Positions 20,731 to 30,289 of a DNA stretch of 64,000 bases are shown here, piece after piece. The stretch covers positions 558,001 to 622,000 of the forward strand of contig RSEE01000001.1 of assembly GCA_003971905.1 (NCBI GenBank). Reading direction: 5' to 3'. Origin of the DNA: Moniliella sp. 'wahieum' (lineage: Eukaryota > Basidiomycota > Moniliellomycetes > Moniliellales > Moniliellaceae). The translations under genes were made by a program, and so were the position numbers. Below the pieces are notes generated by a model, which saw nothing but the letters and a program-made list of their open reading frames with translations, searched no databases and had not been told where the DNA came from. How positions within the stretch are numbered: the stretch's first letter is position 1; each line of letters opens with the position of its first letter.

Positions 20731-21336
20731 GCAGCCTAGTTTATACTGGTAGTGGCGCTTATTTTAGTGACTCGGGAACGCGAGATACATGGGACGTGTG
20801 ACGGCATCCAACGCTTGACACGTGGGTGCCATACACATCACACTCATCACCGTCACATGCGGGGTGGGCAAGGGTGGGAAAGGGTGGGAACCGATGTTGG
20901 GGCTATTCAACGTGACGTTCAACGTCCGTTCAACGTTCAGTGCCATTTGTATTCCGCTGCTTTGAAGGCACGCCCAAAATCGAACTTTAACGTGGGGCTA
21001 GTCGGGGTTAGTGCCACTTTGCTGTGCAGCCTATGATACTGGTCTGCCATCCTTGTATCCCCACTTCCCTCCCCTCCTTTGCCGCCTTCCACCTTCGCTT
21101 CTTCCCTTTCTCTCCTCCCCTCTCCCTCCACCTCCGCCTCCATCTCCCCTCCTCCATCTCCATCCCTCCCTCCCCGCCGTGCTAATTATTATTACCCTGC
21201 CCAGAGGCCTCCGCCACACCAGCTTCCCCGAAGGCAGTGTTCTACGCCCCCCGTTTACCCCTGTACCCCCCGGCTCACCACTGACCTCCGCCCTCCCAAA
21301 AGCAGCCTGTTCTGCACCCTATAATACTTCACCACG
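20731..21336. other. Upstream region of HMG-box gene, pyrimidine-rich
   Basis: Contains a short direct repeat GGGTGGGAA (20873-20892), CAACGT words (20906-20940) and a strongly pyrimidine-rich tract at 21056-21175 (CCTCCCTC-type), probably promoter/5' UTR. No gene recognised. Confidence 0.45.
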
Positions 21337-22589
21337 ATGGCCACATTTGACATTCGACACCCCGTCTCGCTTCCATCCCAGAGTGATCGTTCACCTTCGC
21401 CTGGCACGTGCTCGGCCGTGGCTGGGAAAGAATCCCCTCCTACTCCTGCGAAAGGCTTGAAGGGAGAGGATGACCGGGCCCCACGCCCCCGAACGCTTGG
21501 ATCTTGTACCGATCTGACAAGAGCCAGGAGCTCAAGCGACGCTCTCAAGTTGATGGAAACCCGGTTCTGAGCAGTCGACAACGCCAAGCTGAAATGTCGC
21601 GCGAGATCTCTGTGCTGTGGAAAAAGAGCCTCAGAGCGTCAAGGATGAGTACATTCGCAAGGCTGAGAAGGCGCGGACCCTCCATCGCCACCGCTTCCCA
21701 GTATGTCAATGTCTTTTTATAGTAATGTTTGACCAAAACACCAGTACTGACTCATTTGCTGGCTTATCAGAACTACAAGTACCGCCCAAAGCGCCGTACT
21801 GTGGAAAGTAGTCGCAGCACACACGTCTCGTCTTGTCATCGCTCATTAGGTCCGCTACAGATTGGGCCTGCCGGAATGGAAGGAAGCTCTAGGCATAAAC
21901 TTTGCGAAATAAGGGGGATTTCCTCGCCCAATACGCCGGATTCCTCCCCCGCTACCATGCTCCACTTTACAGCACGGCGGGACAGTGCACCCACAACCTC
22001 GGTACTAAGTGCTTTGACACCACCGTTTATTACGGATCCGTCCCAGTCAGGCCCAAGTCAAAACTCCATGTGCAGCATTCACGTGCGCCGCTCTACCTCA
22101 CTATCTTCATCTGTCACGTTTTCTACCAGGATCTTAGACTCTGATCGCCCTGCTTTTTCAGTCACACCTGATTCGGTCACCTCAACTGCCATGCTGGTAT
22201 CATCTCCAGCGCATCTTCATTCTCCACCGCACATCAACGATCATAGGACTTCGTCGGATCCCCTTCCCTCCGGGTTGGAATTTGAGTCGCCTTCTTCATC
22301 ATTCTCAACCTCTCTCAACTCCCTCTCCAGTCCGAGTTCATCATTCAGCTCAATGCCCCTTTTGGGGAAACAGTTTCATCAAGCCTGCACCCCTACTTGC
22401 AATACGCCGCTTGACGTGCCCATCGATTTCCAGTCCATGCCAATGCTGTTTACCGCTAAAGCGATTGAGGCCGGCAGCTGTTTTGATGATACGGGGGTGG
22501 ACGGATACAACATCTCACCAGCCATCAGTATGGGCCCACTCCCGTATGCCCCTTACCTTTCGCAACCCCCAACATATCCCTTTCTATGA
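21337..22589 (+). CDS. MATA-type HMG-box transcription factor
   Basis: Sequence-specific DNA-binding regulator of the fungal MATA_HMG class. The ATG at 21337 opens MATFDIRHPVSLPSQSDRSP, then a Ser/Pro linker. The HMG box starts RPPNAWILYRSDKSQELKRR after one C missing in the CCCCC run near 21490. It continues QAEMSREISVLWKK, EPQSVKDEYIRKAEKARTLH (a base missing in the A run near 21625) and RHRFP. An intron at 21701-21770 (GTATGT, branch TACTGACT, ATCAG) joins to NYKYRPKRRTVES, the conserved end of the box. The rest is a Ser/Thr/Pro-rich tail, typical of activator regions. The stop used is 22587-22589, but open Ser/Pro-rich frames continue to about 22980 and the true end may lie there. No pheromone or homeodomain gene is nearby, so nothing suggests a mating-type locus. 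Confidence 0.78.
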
Positions 22590-23713
22590 GCGCTTCGGAG
22601 GCCAGCGACTCATTTCCCACTCACATTTCCGCTTCTTCCTGGACCTCACCGCCTGATCTAATTCTCCCATGGCACCTCATTCGATAGTTGGTTCAAGTTT
22701 ACCCCCGTCCAAGCCAGCTTTTCATTCTCCATTTCCGACCTCTATTCCGCACGAATCTTTCCCTTTGCTGGCATCGGACCGCCCTGATCACCATTCTCCC
22801 TTGGACGGTCTAAAAAATCTACCTACCCACCCTTCACTGCCCGCACCACTACCCGCTGATGGGCTCGTCGCGTTCTCCACGGATCCTTCCGTCGGTATGG
22901 ACGGGCCCTCATCTCGCGTTACCCCTGTCCCTCGCAGTACCAACTCCCATCAGTCTCCGTTTTCCAGCCTCTTCGTTTAATATTCTCTGTCGCTACCGGG
23001 CACCCTTCTCTGTCGGGCTTCTCGTTCACTTTTGTCGCCGCTCTGCTACCACAGTTCCTCAGCTATTGTCGTCCTTACAACTATACTGTCGTCCCTAAAA
23101 CCCAACATTCGCCTATTCGCACGCCTTTCCAACCTATGACAAGGTCCATGACATACACCACACATTGTTTCGATATTGAGGCCCTTTTTTCTCACAGACT
23201 CTTGTGTTCTTTGCTAATAGTAACGTCATTTCGGCATCTGTGCTCCTTATAACTAAAGCTTAACCATCCCTTTCTTAGATGGTGTTTAGGAGCATACGGG
23301 CTTTAAGGCTGAATTGAAACTTGTGAAAAACATTGTTCCCCTTGTGTAGGCGCGGGCCCTGGTGAGGTCACCTGCTCGGTCAGTTTCCTACTCCTTTTCC
23401 GAGTTGGGGCCATCTGGTATAGCGCACAGGCCATCCCGGGGATACGGGACTGTTTAAGGCCGATACGCCACCATGACATCAGCTGAGCAAGTGACGCAGA
23501 TGTTGCATCGTATGATGTGCTGTTAACGTTTAACGTTTAACGCCGGTGAGATTGTTACTAATGGCCATTGCATAAGCGGAAGGATAACGGTTGCTGCCAA
23601 GCGGCGTTGCCACAGGGGTTGCTATCCATCGCTCCGGAACTCTTAAATCCCTTAACCATCGTCCTCTCACGCGCGCCATTCATCCAGATCCATTCGAACC
23701 CTCAAAGCCCACA
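22590..23713. other. Spacer between HMG-box gene and SDR gene
   Basis: 22590-22980 carries a Ser/Pro-rich open frame (SSLPPSKPAFHSPFPTSIP) that may be the extreme C-terminus of the HMG-box protein after a frameshift. 22981-23713 shows no gene; a TTTAACG word repeat lies at 23524-23542. Confidence 0.4.
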
Positions 23714-24839
23714 ATGCCCACCGCATTTTTCGTCGGTCTTGGATTTATCGGAGGCACTGTCTTCTCCCACCTTCGCGCTGCCCGGCCTCACCCAAGATCA
23801 AAGCCTTGGCGTCGTGAGGAGGCTGTTGCGAAATTACACGAGCTTGGGGTGGAGCCTGTGCGCGGGACATTGGACGATGTTGATGTGATCAAAGCTGTCG
23901 CTGCGGATCCGGGTGTGGATATTATCTTTCACATTGCAACGGCAGATCACGTTCCCTCAGCCCAGGCCATTGCCGAGGGTCTGCGCTCCCGTCCCAAGGG
24001 CTCTCCCAAGGCCGTCTACATCCACACGTCGGGTACCGGTGAGCTGGTGGATGGTAGTCATGGAGATTTTACTGCCAAAGAGGACTACACCTTTCACGAC
24101 GCGACGGCCGCCCCTAGACGACCGGTTGAGTCCAAGTGCACCTCACCGTGATGTGGATCTCAAGGTGCGGGAACTGATTGCTAATCCCTCGGCCGAGAAG
24201 GAGTTTAATGTGCGGGCGGCCATCATCCTTCCGCCCCTGATTTACGGGATTGGGTCCGGTCCGTTCCACCAGATTAGCATCCAGATCCCGTCTTACATCA
24301 CTGCTGCTTTGGATCTCGGTCATGCGGTCTACGTGGGAGGGGGCAACGGCGTTTGGAACGCAATTCATGTTCAGGTTCTTGCGACTGCGTATCTGACCGT
24401 TCTTGAACACCTCGAGGCTACCGAGCCTGGGGCCGAAGACAATCCGTACTTCATTGCCGAAACCCAAGGTGAGTGGTCTCTCCTTTGAGAAGGAGACCGA
24501 TATTCTTGCTGACGCCCATATTCTCTTCCAAATAGTGTTCAAGTGGCGTGACCTGGTTCAAGCCATTGCCACTGCGCTGCACTCGCAAGGTACTCTCCCT
24601 TCTGCGGAAATTGCTCAGATACAGAACGACGAGTGGTCTAAAATGCCTGTGCCCCATCCTGACCAGGCTTGGGGCTCGTTTGCAGACAACTCGCTGGGAA
24701 AAGTGAACACTTGGCTGCCATTGGGTGGGTGCCTCCTACGTCGTTCCCTTCGGTTCTGCAAAGCATCGAGGAAGTGGAGGTGGCCGACTTCCTCCCGGCA
24801 ACGCCAAGCACCAGTGAGATGTGCTTGCATCGCAGATGA
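23714..24839 (+). CDS. NAD(P)-binding SDR/epimerase-family oxidoreductase
   Basis: Extended/atypical short-chain dehydrogenase of unknown substrate, probably cytosolic. The N-terminal Rossmann motif reads FVGLGFIGGTVFSHL (one or two residues of the usual TGATGFIG seem lost). Then RREEAVAKLHELGVEPVRGT, DIIFHIATADHVPSAQAIAE, KAVYIHTSGTGELVDG, and, after a frame change near 24115, FNVRAAIILPPLIYGIGSGP, YVGGGNGVWNAIHV and AYLTVLEHLEA. An intron at 24469-24535 (GTGAGT...ATAG) leads to FKWRDLVQAIATALHSQG, then NTW and, with one G restored near 24717, GWVPPTSFPSVLQSIEE. The TGA is at 24837-24839. The start at 23714 immediately precedes the Rossmann strand. Similar fungal proteins are often annotated as nucleoside-diphosphate-sugar epimerases; I infer no particular reaction. 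Confidence 0.82.
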
Positions 24840-26039
24840 CTTGTTGAACCCACACCTTTATTCTATGTCCACCCGCACAGGCAAATGTCGATGTGGGCTC
24901 TTCCACGTTTTGTTGGTCTTATATATATAGCATAGCTAATCGAAAATGCCGGTAACAAGGTTCCGGATAGATATGTGAGGACTACGTACGAAATTCAAGG
25001 TGGGCAAGGCCCACAAGATTGTGCACCAGAAATTTCGATTAGCCATTAGTAGGTGACACAGTCAATCGTGCGATGGGGCTGATTCAAGCATAGCCCTTCT
25101 AGCTTATTGCCACTTACCCTACACCGCCACAGCTATTACGCGTTCTTGTTTCGGCCCCAGCATTTTATCCGCAACGCTCAACAGTCTCCGCTTCGCTTCC
25201 CTTTCCCTTGTATCATAGAGGCAGAGGCAGACCAAGATACGATTGAAGTAAGGTGTCACCACTGCAAATTGCCACGCACAATATATATGGCAGGGGCCAT
25301 CAACATCTATAAGTGACCCCACCGACGAATACAATCGTTCGGCCGTTTTCACTTCACTCCCGGCTTCATGCTTGGAAGAAACATATCTAACCCCATCTAC
25401 ATCTGATTCCGGTTCCCTCCCGACTCCGAGGGCTCTCGTCTCTATTCCTTTCCTCATCGCTTCGTTGCCCTCCCTCTCTGTGTTGCATATATAACTCTCT
25501 CATTCTTAATTCAACAACTCTCTCGCTTTTTCCTTTTGCCTCTCATTTCCATTGCGAGCCTCTCTTCGCTCTGTCGAACTTCTTTTGGGCTCACCTATCT
25601 GCTGAGTGATCCTTCCCCCTCCGAATCCATGTTGGCGTTTGCAGAACTTCAAACAAGGGGACAAAGGAACGCTGCGCCTATCAGGCTTAATTGCCTGTAA
25701 CGAAGTAGGCAAAACGTTGAATTGAACTAGCTTGAACGCTCAGGCTGAGCCTCATCGCTGAGCCAGCCATCATTAAATTGGTCCCGTGATGCATGGATGC
25801 ATGATGTATGCCCCCAGCAACGTGCGGGTGCGAAAAGCAGTGTTTCCGCTGGACGGCATCAGATCTTCAGCTGCTGGCTTGCACCACATATTGTTACCTA
25901 AGCACGCCGCCCTGGCTCCACGTTGCATTTCCCGTCGCCATCGCGCTCAAGGGGGTTCGGTTGAACGCCTGAGGCTGAGGCATACACCGAAGCAGCTTCC
26001 TGATTGCCCCACCACCCCCCATCCCCACACATCGCCGCC
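24840..26039. other. Intergenic, 1.2 kb
   Basis: AT-richer DNA (TATATATA at about 24921 and 25281) with TGCATGGATGCATGATG words at 25790-25806. Promoter of the clathrin light chain gene lies at the right end. No gene recognised on either strand. Confidence 0.5.
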
Positions 26040-26999
26040 ATGGCTGAGACGGACCCCACTGCGGACTTCCTCGCGCGAGAGCGCGCTGCTCTCGGCGACC
26101 TGGCTGCCGATAGCGACCTTCTCGGTGTCGGCGCTCCGGCCCCGGCCCCTGCCCTGCCTGACGACACGACCTCTCGCTTCCCTGCTATTGGCGATGATGG
26201 CGAGCTGACTGCGGAGCCTGCCGCGCCCGAACCTCCGGTGCTAACTTCCAGCGGCTTTGGCTTTGATGATCCCGTCGTTCCTGCTCCAGCCGTGCCTCAG
26301 GCTGGAGCTGACATGGCTGCGTCCTTGTTTGCTGTGGATGATGATGCCGACACGACAGCCCGCAAGGCTGCGTTCGAAGACCAGTTCCCTGCGTTCAATG
26401 ACCCCGAGCTCGATCAGGCGATCGCTGATGCAGCTCCCGCTGCAGTTGCTCGTGAGGAACCAGAGGTGGCGAGCCACACGTTCCAGTTTAACTCGGGTCC
26501 TTCTATGGCTGTAACCCCTGCCAACCCGTATGATGATGAGGAGGAGGCGGGGGAGCCTGAGGCAGTGCGTGCCTGGCGCTCCCGACAAGCCGACGACATT
26601 GCGGCTCGCAATGCAACGGCTGAGAGGCTTAAGGGCGAGACAATCTCGCGTGCAGAGCGCGAGATCGATACATTCTACGAGGAATACAATACGAAGAAGG
26701 AAAAGACCATCGCGAAGAACAAGTACGTTTTATCATTTCGCTGCCGGAAAATACCAGGTGTGACTAACTCTTGTGGTTACAGGGAGAATGAGGCGGCGTT
26801 GCTGGCACAGCGGGATAAGGACTTGGTTGAGGGCACGACTTGGCAACGGGTCAACAAATATCTAGGACTCGAGTCGGATCAGAGCAAGACGATCGCCAAA
26901 CCTCCCCAGGGTGCCGCCGTGGACAACACTCGGATGCGTGACCTCTACCTGTCCCTGGCCAAGGAGGGCGAGGCTGCTCCTGGAGCGGCTGGGTATTAA
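26040..26999 (+). CDS. CLC1: Clathrin light chain
   Basis: Regulatory subunit of the clathrin coat in endocytosis and trans-Golgi traffic. Exons are 26040-26722 and 26783-26999; the 60-bp intron (26723-26782) starts GTACGT, has TGACTAACT and ends ACAG, and being divisible by three it can be misread as coding. The spliced protein is about 299 residues. An acidic, Ala/Pro-rich N-terminal third (DPTADFLARERAALGDLAAD, then several D/E clusters with FPAI, FPAFND) is followed by the long helix that binds the heavy chain (AWRSRQADDIAARNATAERL, SRAEREIDTFYEEYNTKKEK, ENEAALLAQRDKDLVEGTTW). It ends DLYLSLAKEG and GY. No frameshift is present, making it one of the few clean long genes here. Confidence 0.93.
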   Translation: MAETDPTADFLARERAALGDLAADSDLLGVGAPAPAPALPDDTTSRFPAIGDDGELTAEPAAPEPPVLTSSGFGFDDPVVPAPAVPQAGADMAASLFAVDDDADTTARKAAFEDQFPAFNDPELDQAIADAAPAAVAREEPEVASHTFQFNSGPSMAVTPANPYDDEEEAGEPEAVRAWRSRQADDIAARNATAERLKGETISRAEREIDTFYEEYNTKKEKTIAKNKYVLSFRCRKIPGVTNSCGYRENEAALLAQRDKDLVEGTTWQRVNKYLGLESDQSKTIAKPPQGAAVDNTRMRDLYLSLAKEGEAAPGAAGY

Positions 27000-27470
27000 G
27001 AACTTGGAGCACACTACCCCTAGTGGCTAATGGCTGCCGGGAGGGTGCTGCGCTTAATTCACTATCAATGACTATGACCCATTTGCTGGTCATGCTCTGC
27101 GCTCTGTTATTGGTGCAGCTAGCAGGCAAGATGAATCTACACATGGGCATATTGCCATGCCTCCTCATCCTCATCCGCGTTTATCGCTAGTCCGATGCTG
27201 GCGCAACACTCTAGCCACCAAAAGCCCCTAATAGATGACATTGACATCGTCCTCAGTACTTTAGAGCAAAACGTCTTTTGATGGTTACGAGAGATGATGA
27301 AACCTTACGTGCCTCGAGGGGGTTTGGCCTGGACAAGTATCGCTTCTGCCTCAGTCCTTGGGGACAAGGTCATCTCGGAGATGGCCTTGGTGGCTTTTGG
27401 ACTCATCTGGTAGTGAAATTTCATTGACAACGTGAAATGCAGCATTTCCCTAGCAGGATCGCAGAGGCTG
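27000..27470. other. Intergenic between CLC1 and GNAT gene
   Basis: No gene recognised. Three-prime flank of CLC1 and probable promoter of the acetyltransferase gene. Confidence 0.5.
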
Positions 27471-28207
27471 ATGCGCCGATGCGGCCCAAGTCATTCTGGT
27501 GGGGCGTCCGAAGGGCGGGAGACAGCTATCTGGTCCCTCCCCCTCCACCATCGCATCCTGCCCCAACATCCTCCGAGCAATGTGCTTTCTCCTCCGCAAA
27601 AGCCCGTTCCACCCCGTTCTGAGCTGGCATGGCGCCTGGCGCTGGATGCTAATGATAAGCTCGGCTGCTACGATGTGCGTGTCGGTGTTTTCGAGCGCGA
27701 GCAGGGCTTTTCGCCCGAGGATGAGGTGGACAGTTGGGACGAGCCGGCGGCTCATTTCGCACTGTACACCACCAGTGATCCCAGCAAGGTCATTGGCACG
27801 ATGCGGTTCGTTACTCTCCCTACCCGGGTGAGAGTCGCCCGGTCCCGTTGCCCCTCCCTTCTGATCCCCTGGGTCCGGCTGAAACAGAGGAGGCGGTAGT
27901 TGCTCGCTTCCGCAAGGCTTTCGCCTCCGCTGGCAACACGGGTGTTGTCGGGGCTAAACTAGGCCGGCTCGCAGTGCAATTGCCTCATCGCAAGGGCGGT
28001 ACCGGTAAGTTCCTGGTTCAAGCGGCTGAGTGGTGGCTGTACACCGCCCTGGCCCCAGGAAATGAGGGCAAGGTATGCACGATCAAGCTGGGAGCCCAGA
28101 TACCAGTTCAAGGATTCTACGAGAAGTTGGGTTACGCCCCAGTAGGGGAGCCATTTGATGATGCGGGCCAGCCACATATCATGATGGTTCGCTCGTTTAC
28201 CCTCTAG
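27471..28207 (+). CDS. GNAT-family N-acetyltransferase
   Basis: Acetyl-CoA-dependent acyltransferase of unknown substrate. The core reads YDVRVGVFEREQGFSPEDEV, DEPAAHFALYT, KVIGTMRFVTLP, then KLGRLAVQLPHRKGGTGKFL (the acetyl-CoA binding loop, here R-K-G-G-T-G-K), AQIPVQGFYEKLGYAPVGEP and FDDAGQPHIMMV; the TAG is at 28205-28207. One C is missing near 27823, so the first part (frame of 27471) and second part (from about 27848) are in different frames; the joined reading TLPYPGESRPVPLPSDP is smooth. The start is uncertain: 27471 is the only in-frame ATG upstream of the core, but the Pro-rich residues after it may be 5' UTR. Confidence 0.77.
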
Positions 28208-28239
28208 TAAGGATTGCCACTTCATGCCTTTACTGTAGT

Positions 28240-28810
28240 GCAGATACGAGACGTTGGTCTCGGCATGTGCTCGTGTAGGGTGCAGCTGATGAAGCGTTGG
28301 AGGCGGCATGGACCAATGGGTGAATCGAGCTCCCCATCGGGGTAATGACACAAAAGTTAGTAGAAAGGCTGGGTTTCGGTTAGCTCGAGATCTGATCCCC
28401 AAACGTCTGGATCTTCTGGACCACGGCCACAAGTCGCCAAGAAAACGCTCCACGTTCAAGTGGAAGGTTGGACCGCACAGACCTCACACGAGTTGAACGT
28501 GAGGTCCGCCACCATCTGCTCCTCCAAATGCTCTCCAGCTCCCATCACTCGCATTAGTCAGTATACGCATCGCCCCACACCCGTCCCTCCCCCTTCCTCC
28601 ACAGTCTGCTCGTTGTGGATGTGGGTATCGAAGATGGAGTGCAATAGCTCCGCCGGTGTTATGGACACGGTGGAACGGTGGAATGCAGCACCCAAGCTGG
28701 GCGGCAAGAGGACTCAGATCCCTCAGATGCTCAGAGTGTACCAACTGGACGCAGGGAATGGCATTATTAACACCACCATGGCCAACAGCGCCAAGGAAAA
28801 GAAGTATGGG
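28240..28810 (-). pseudogene. Weak MPN/eIF3f-like remnant
   Basis: On the minus strand VSITPAELLHSIFDTHIHNE and, after an in-frame stop, LMRVMGAGEHLEEQMVADLT and FNSCEV have the order and spacing of the start of the MPN domain of eIF3 subunit f (VTITP, RVIGTLLG, NSF-VP). Stops and frame changes occur every 50-100 bp and the rest of the domain is not convincing. It may be a decayed fragment or a chance resemblance. I see no better gene here. Confidence 0.22.
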
Positions 28811-30289
28811 TGTCACATGTCACGTGCCACATGCCACATGCCACATGTCACAAGTCACGCGTCACGCGCGATACGGGTCGCGTGATGGGGGCAGGAGACG
28901 GGGCATGTGCATGATGCATGGTCATCGATCAGATCAGCGCTGCGGCGCAGCAGCGACAGGCAGAACTCGGAACAGCGCGCAGCCTTGCGCAGCTCCTCAC
29001 TCGCTCGCTCAGCCAGCGCTCGCCGTCACGCGTCACACGCAGCTGGGGTCACCGGTCACCAGGGTCACCCGTTAGTTCCCATGGGCGCACACTGCCCGTT
29101 TGCCCCATTCCATCGCCGCCTTGCCCGCCGCATGCCACAGCAGCCACAGCAGCCACAGCAGTGCCACAGCCCGCCGTCGCTCCTTCCCCGCGTTGCGCCA
29201 GGTTGCGCGCCCAAGCTCCAAGCTTGAGGCCGAGGGAGGACGGATGTGCGATCGATGAGCCCAATGGTGAGTGTCCGCGGCAGATGGATGAGTGGATGAG
29301 TGGATGAGTGGATGAGTGGATGAGTGGATGAGTGGATGAGTGGATGAGTGGATGAGTGGATGAGTGGATGATCGATGATCGATGAGGCCGATGAGGCTGG
29401 CAACCGGTGAGGCGGTGAGGCTAACCCTGAGGCTCAGGCTTGAGGCTCAGCCGGAACTGCGCAGACATGGTGTCGGCTGGGTGCTGGGCTGGCGCGCTGC
29501 CGGCGCGAACGGGCGCAGGCTGCGCTGCCGCCCAACGCCACCCAGCGCCTCCGCGGCTGCGGCGTGGGACCTGTGCCAGACAGCGGTGCCTGGGTCTGAT
29601 GATCTGCGCGTGACATGCGGCGTGTGCGCGTGATGCGGATGTGTGACGGGGCGGAGATCTGCGCAGGAGCAGTGTGTGCACCACGCGCGCCGCTGCCATA
29701 GGGTTCGCTCGCTCCGTCACGCGTCAGGTCGCCCAGCGTGGCCCCAGACGGCGGCAGCCGCCAGGCGCAGGCACCAGGCCGCAGGCAGGCGGCCCTGCTT
29801 GCCCCTTGCTCCGCCCGCCGCCATTCGTTTTCGATTTCGGGCTCCGGGTCGTTTTCGCTCTCCCATCGCCACCCCGCCGCTTCCCTCCTGCCCTCCTGCC
29901 TTCCCTCCCCCTCCCCCTCCCCCTCCCCTCCCCCCCTCCCCCCCCTCCTCCCCGAGGCTGTGCCTGTGCCTCTGCAGACTCCCGAGCCTAGGTCTGGGCC
30001 TCAGCCGAGTGTGGTACGTCCATTGGCGCTCTCAGCGGCCCTGCTCTCACCTTCGTCCGCCTCGGCTCGCTAACCCACGCGCCCAGCTTCTGCCCTTCGG
30101 CTTACGCTCACCATCTTTCACGGAACCTTGCGTTCCAGGCGAGCGCCCCGTGTCCGCCTCCACCCACTCCCCGCCCCCCTTTTCATCGCCGCCACCCTCA
30201 TTTCGTCTCAGCCGCTCCGCCCTCCAATACACTTCCTCCATTGAGTCCGCCTTGCACCGCCAACACTTCTCTCAGGCGCCCCATTCAGC
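28811..30289. other. Repeat-rich intergenic DNA
   Basis: Contains near-tandem CACATGC/CACATGT words (28815-28850), GTCACGCGTCACGCG (28853-28867), TCGATGATCGATGA words (29369-29385), CTGAGGCTCAGGCTTGAGGC (29427-29446) and a C/T homopurine-homopyrimidine run (29892-29955). No gene is recognised; long Pro/Arg-rich frames are composition artefacts. Confidence 0.5.
29288..29367. repeat. Perfect octamer minisatellite (ATGAGTGG)x10
   Basis: Ten exact head-to-tail copies of ATGAGTGG, 80 bp, followed by degenerate ATGATCG units. Confidence 0.97.

Noticed and set aside
21337-22589. Mating-type locus based on the HMG-box gene
   Set aside because: No homeodomain, pheromone or receptor gene is nearby; a MATA-type HMG box alone is also found in general regulators.
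29288-29367. CRISPR-like array
   Set aside because: Plain head-to-tail octamers without spacers, in a eukaryotic genome.
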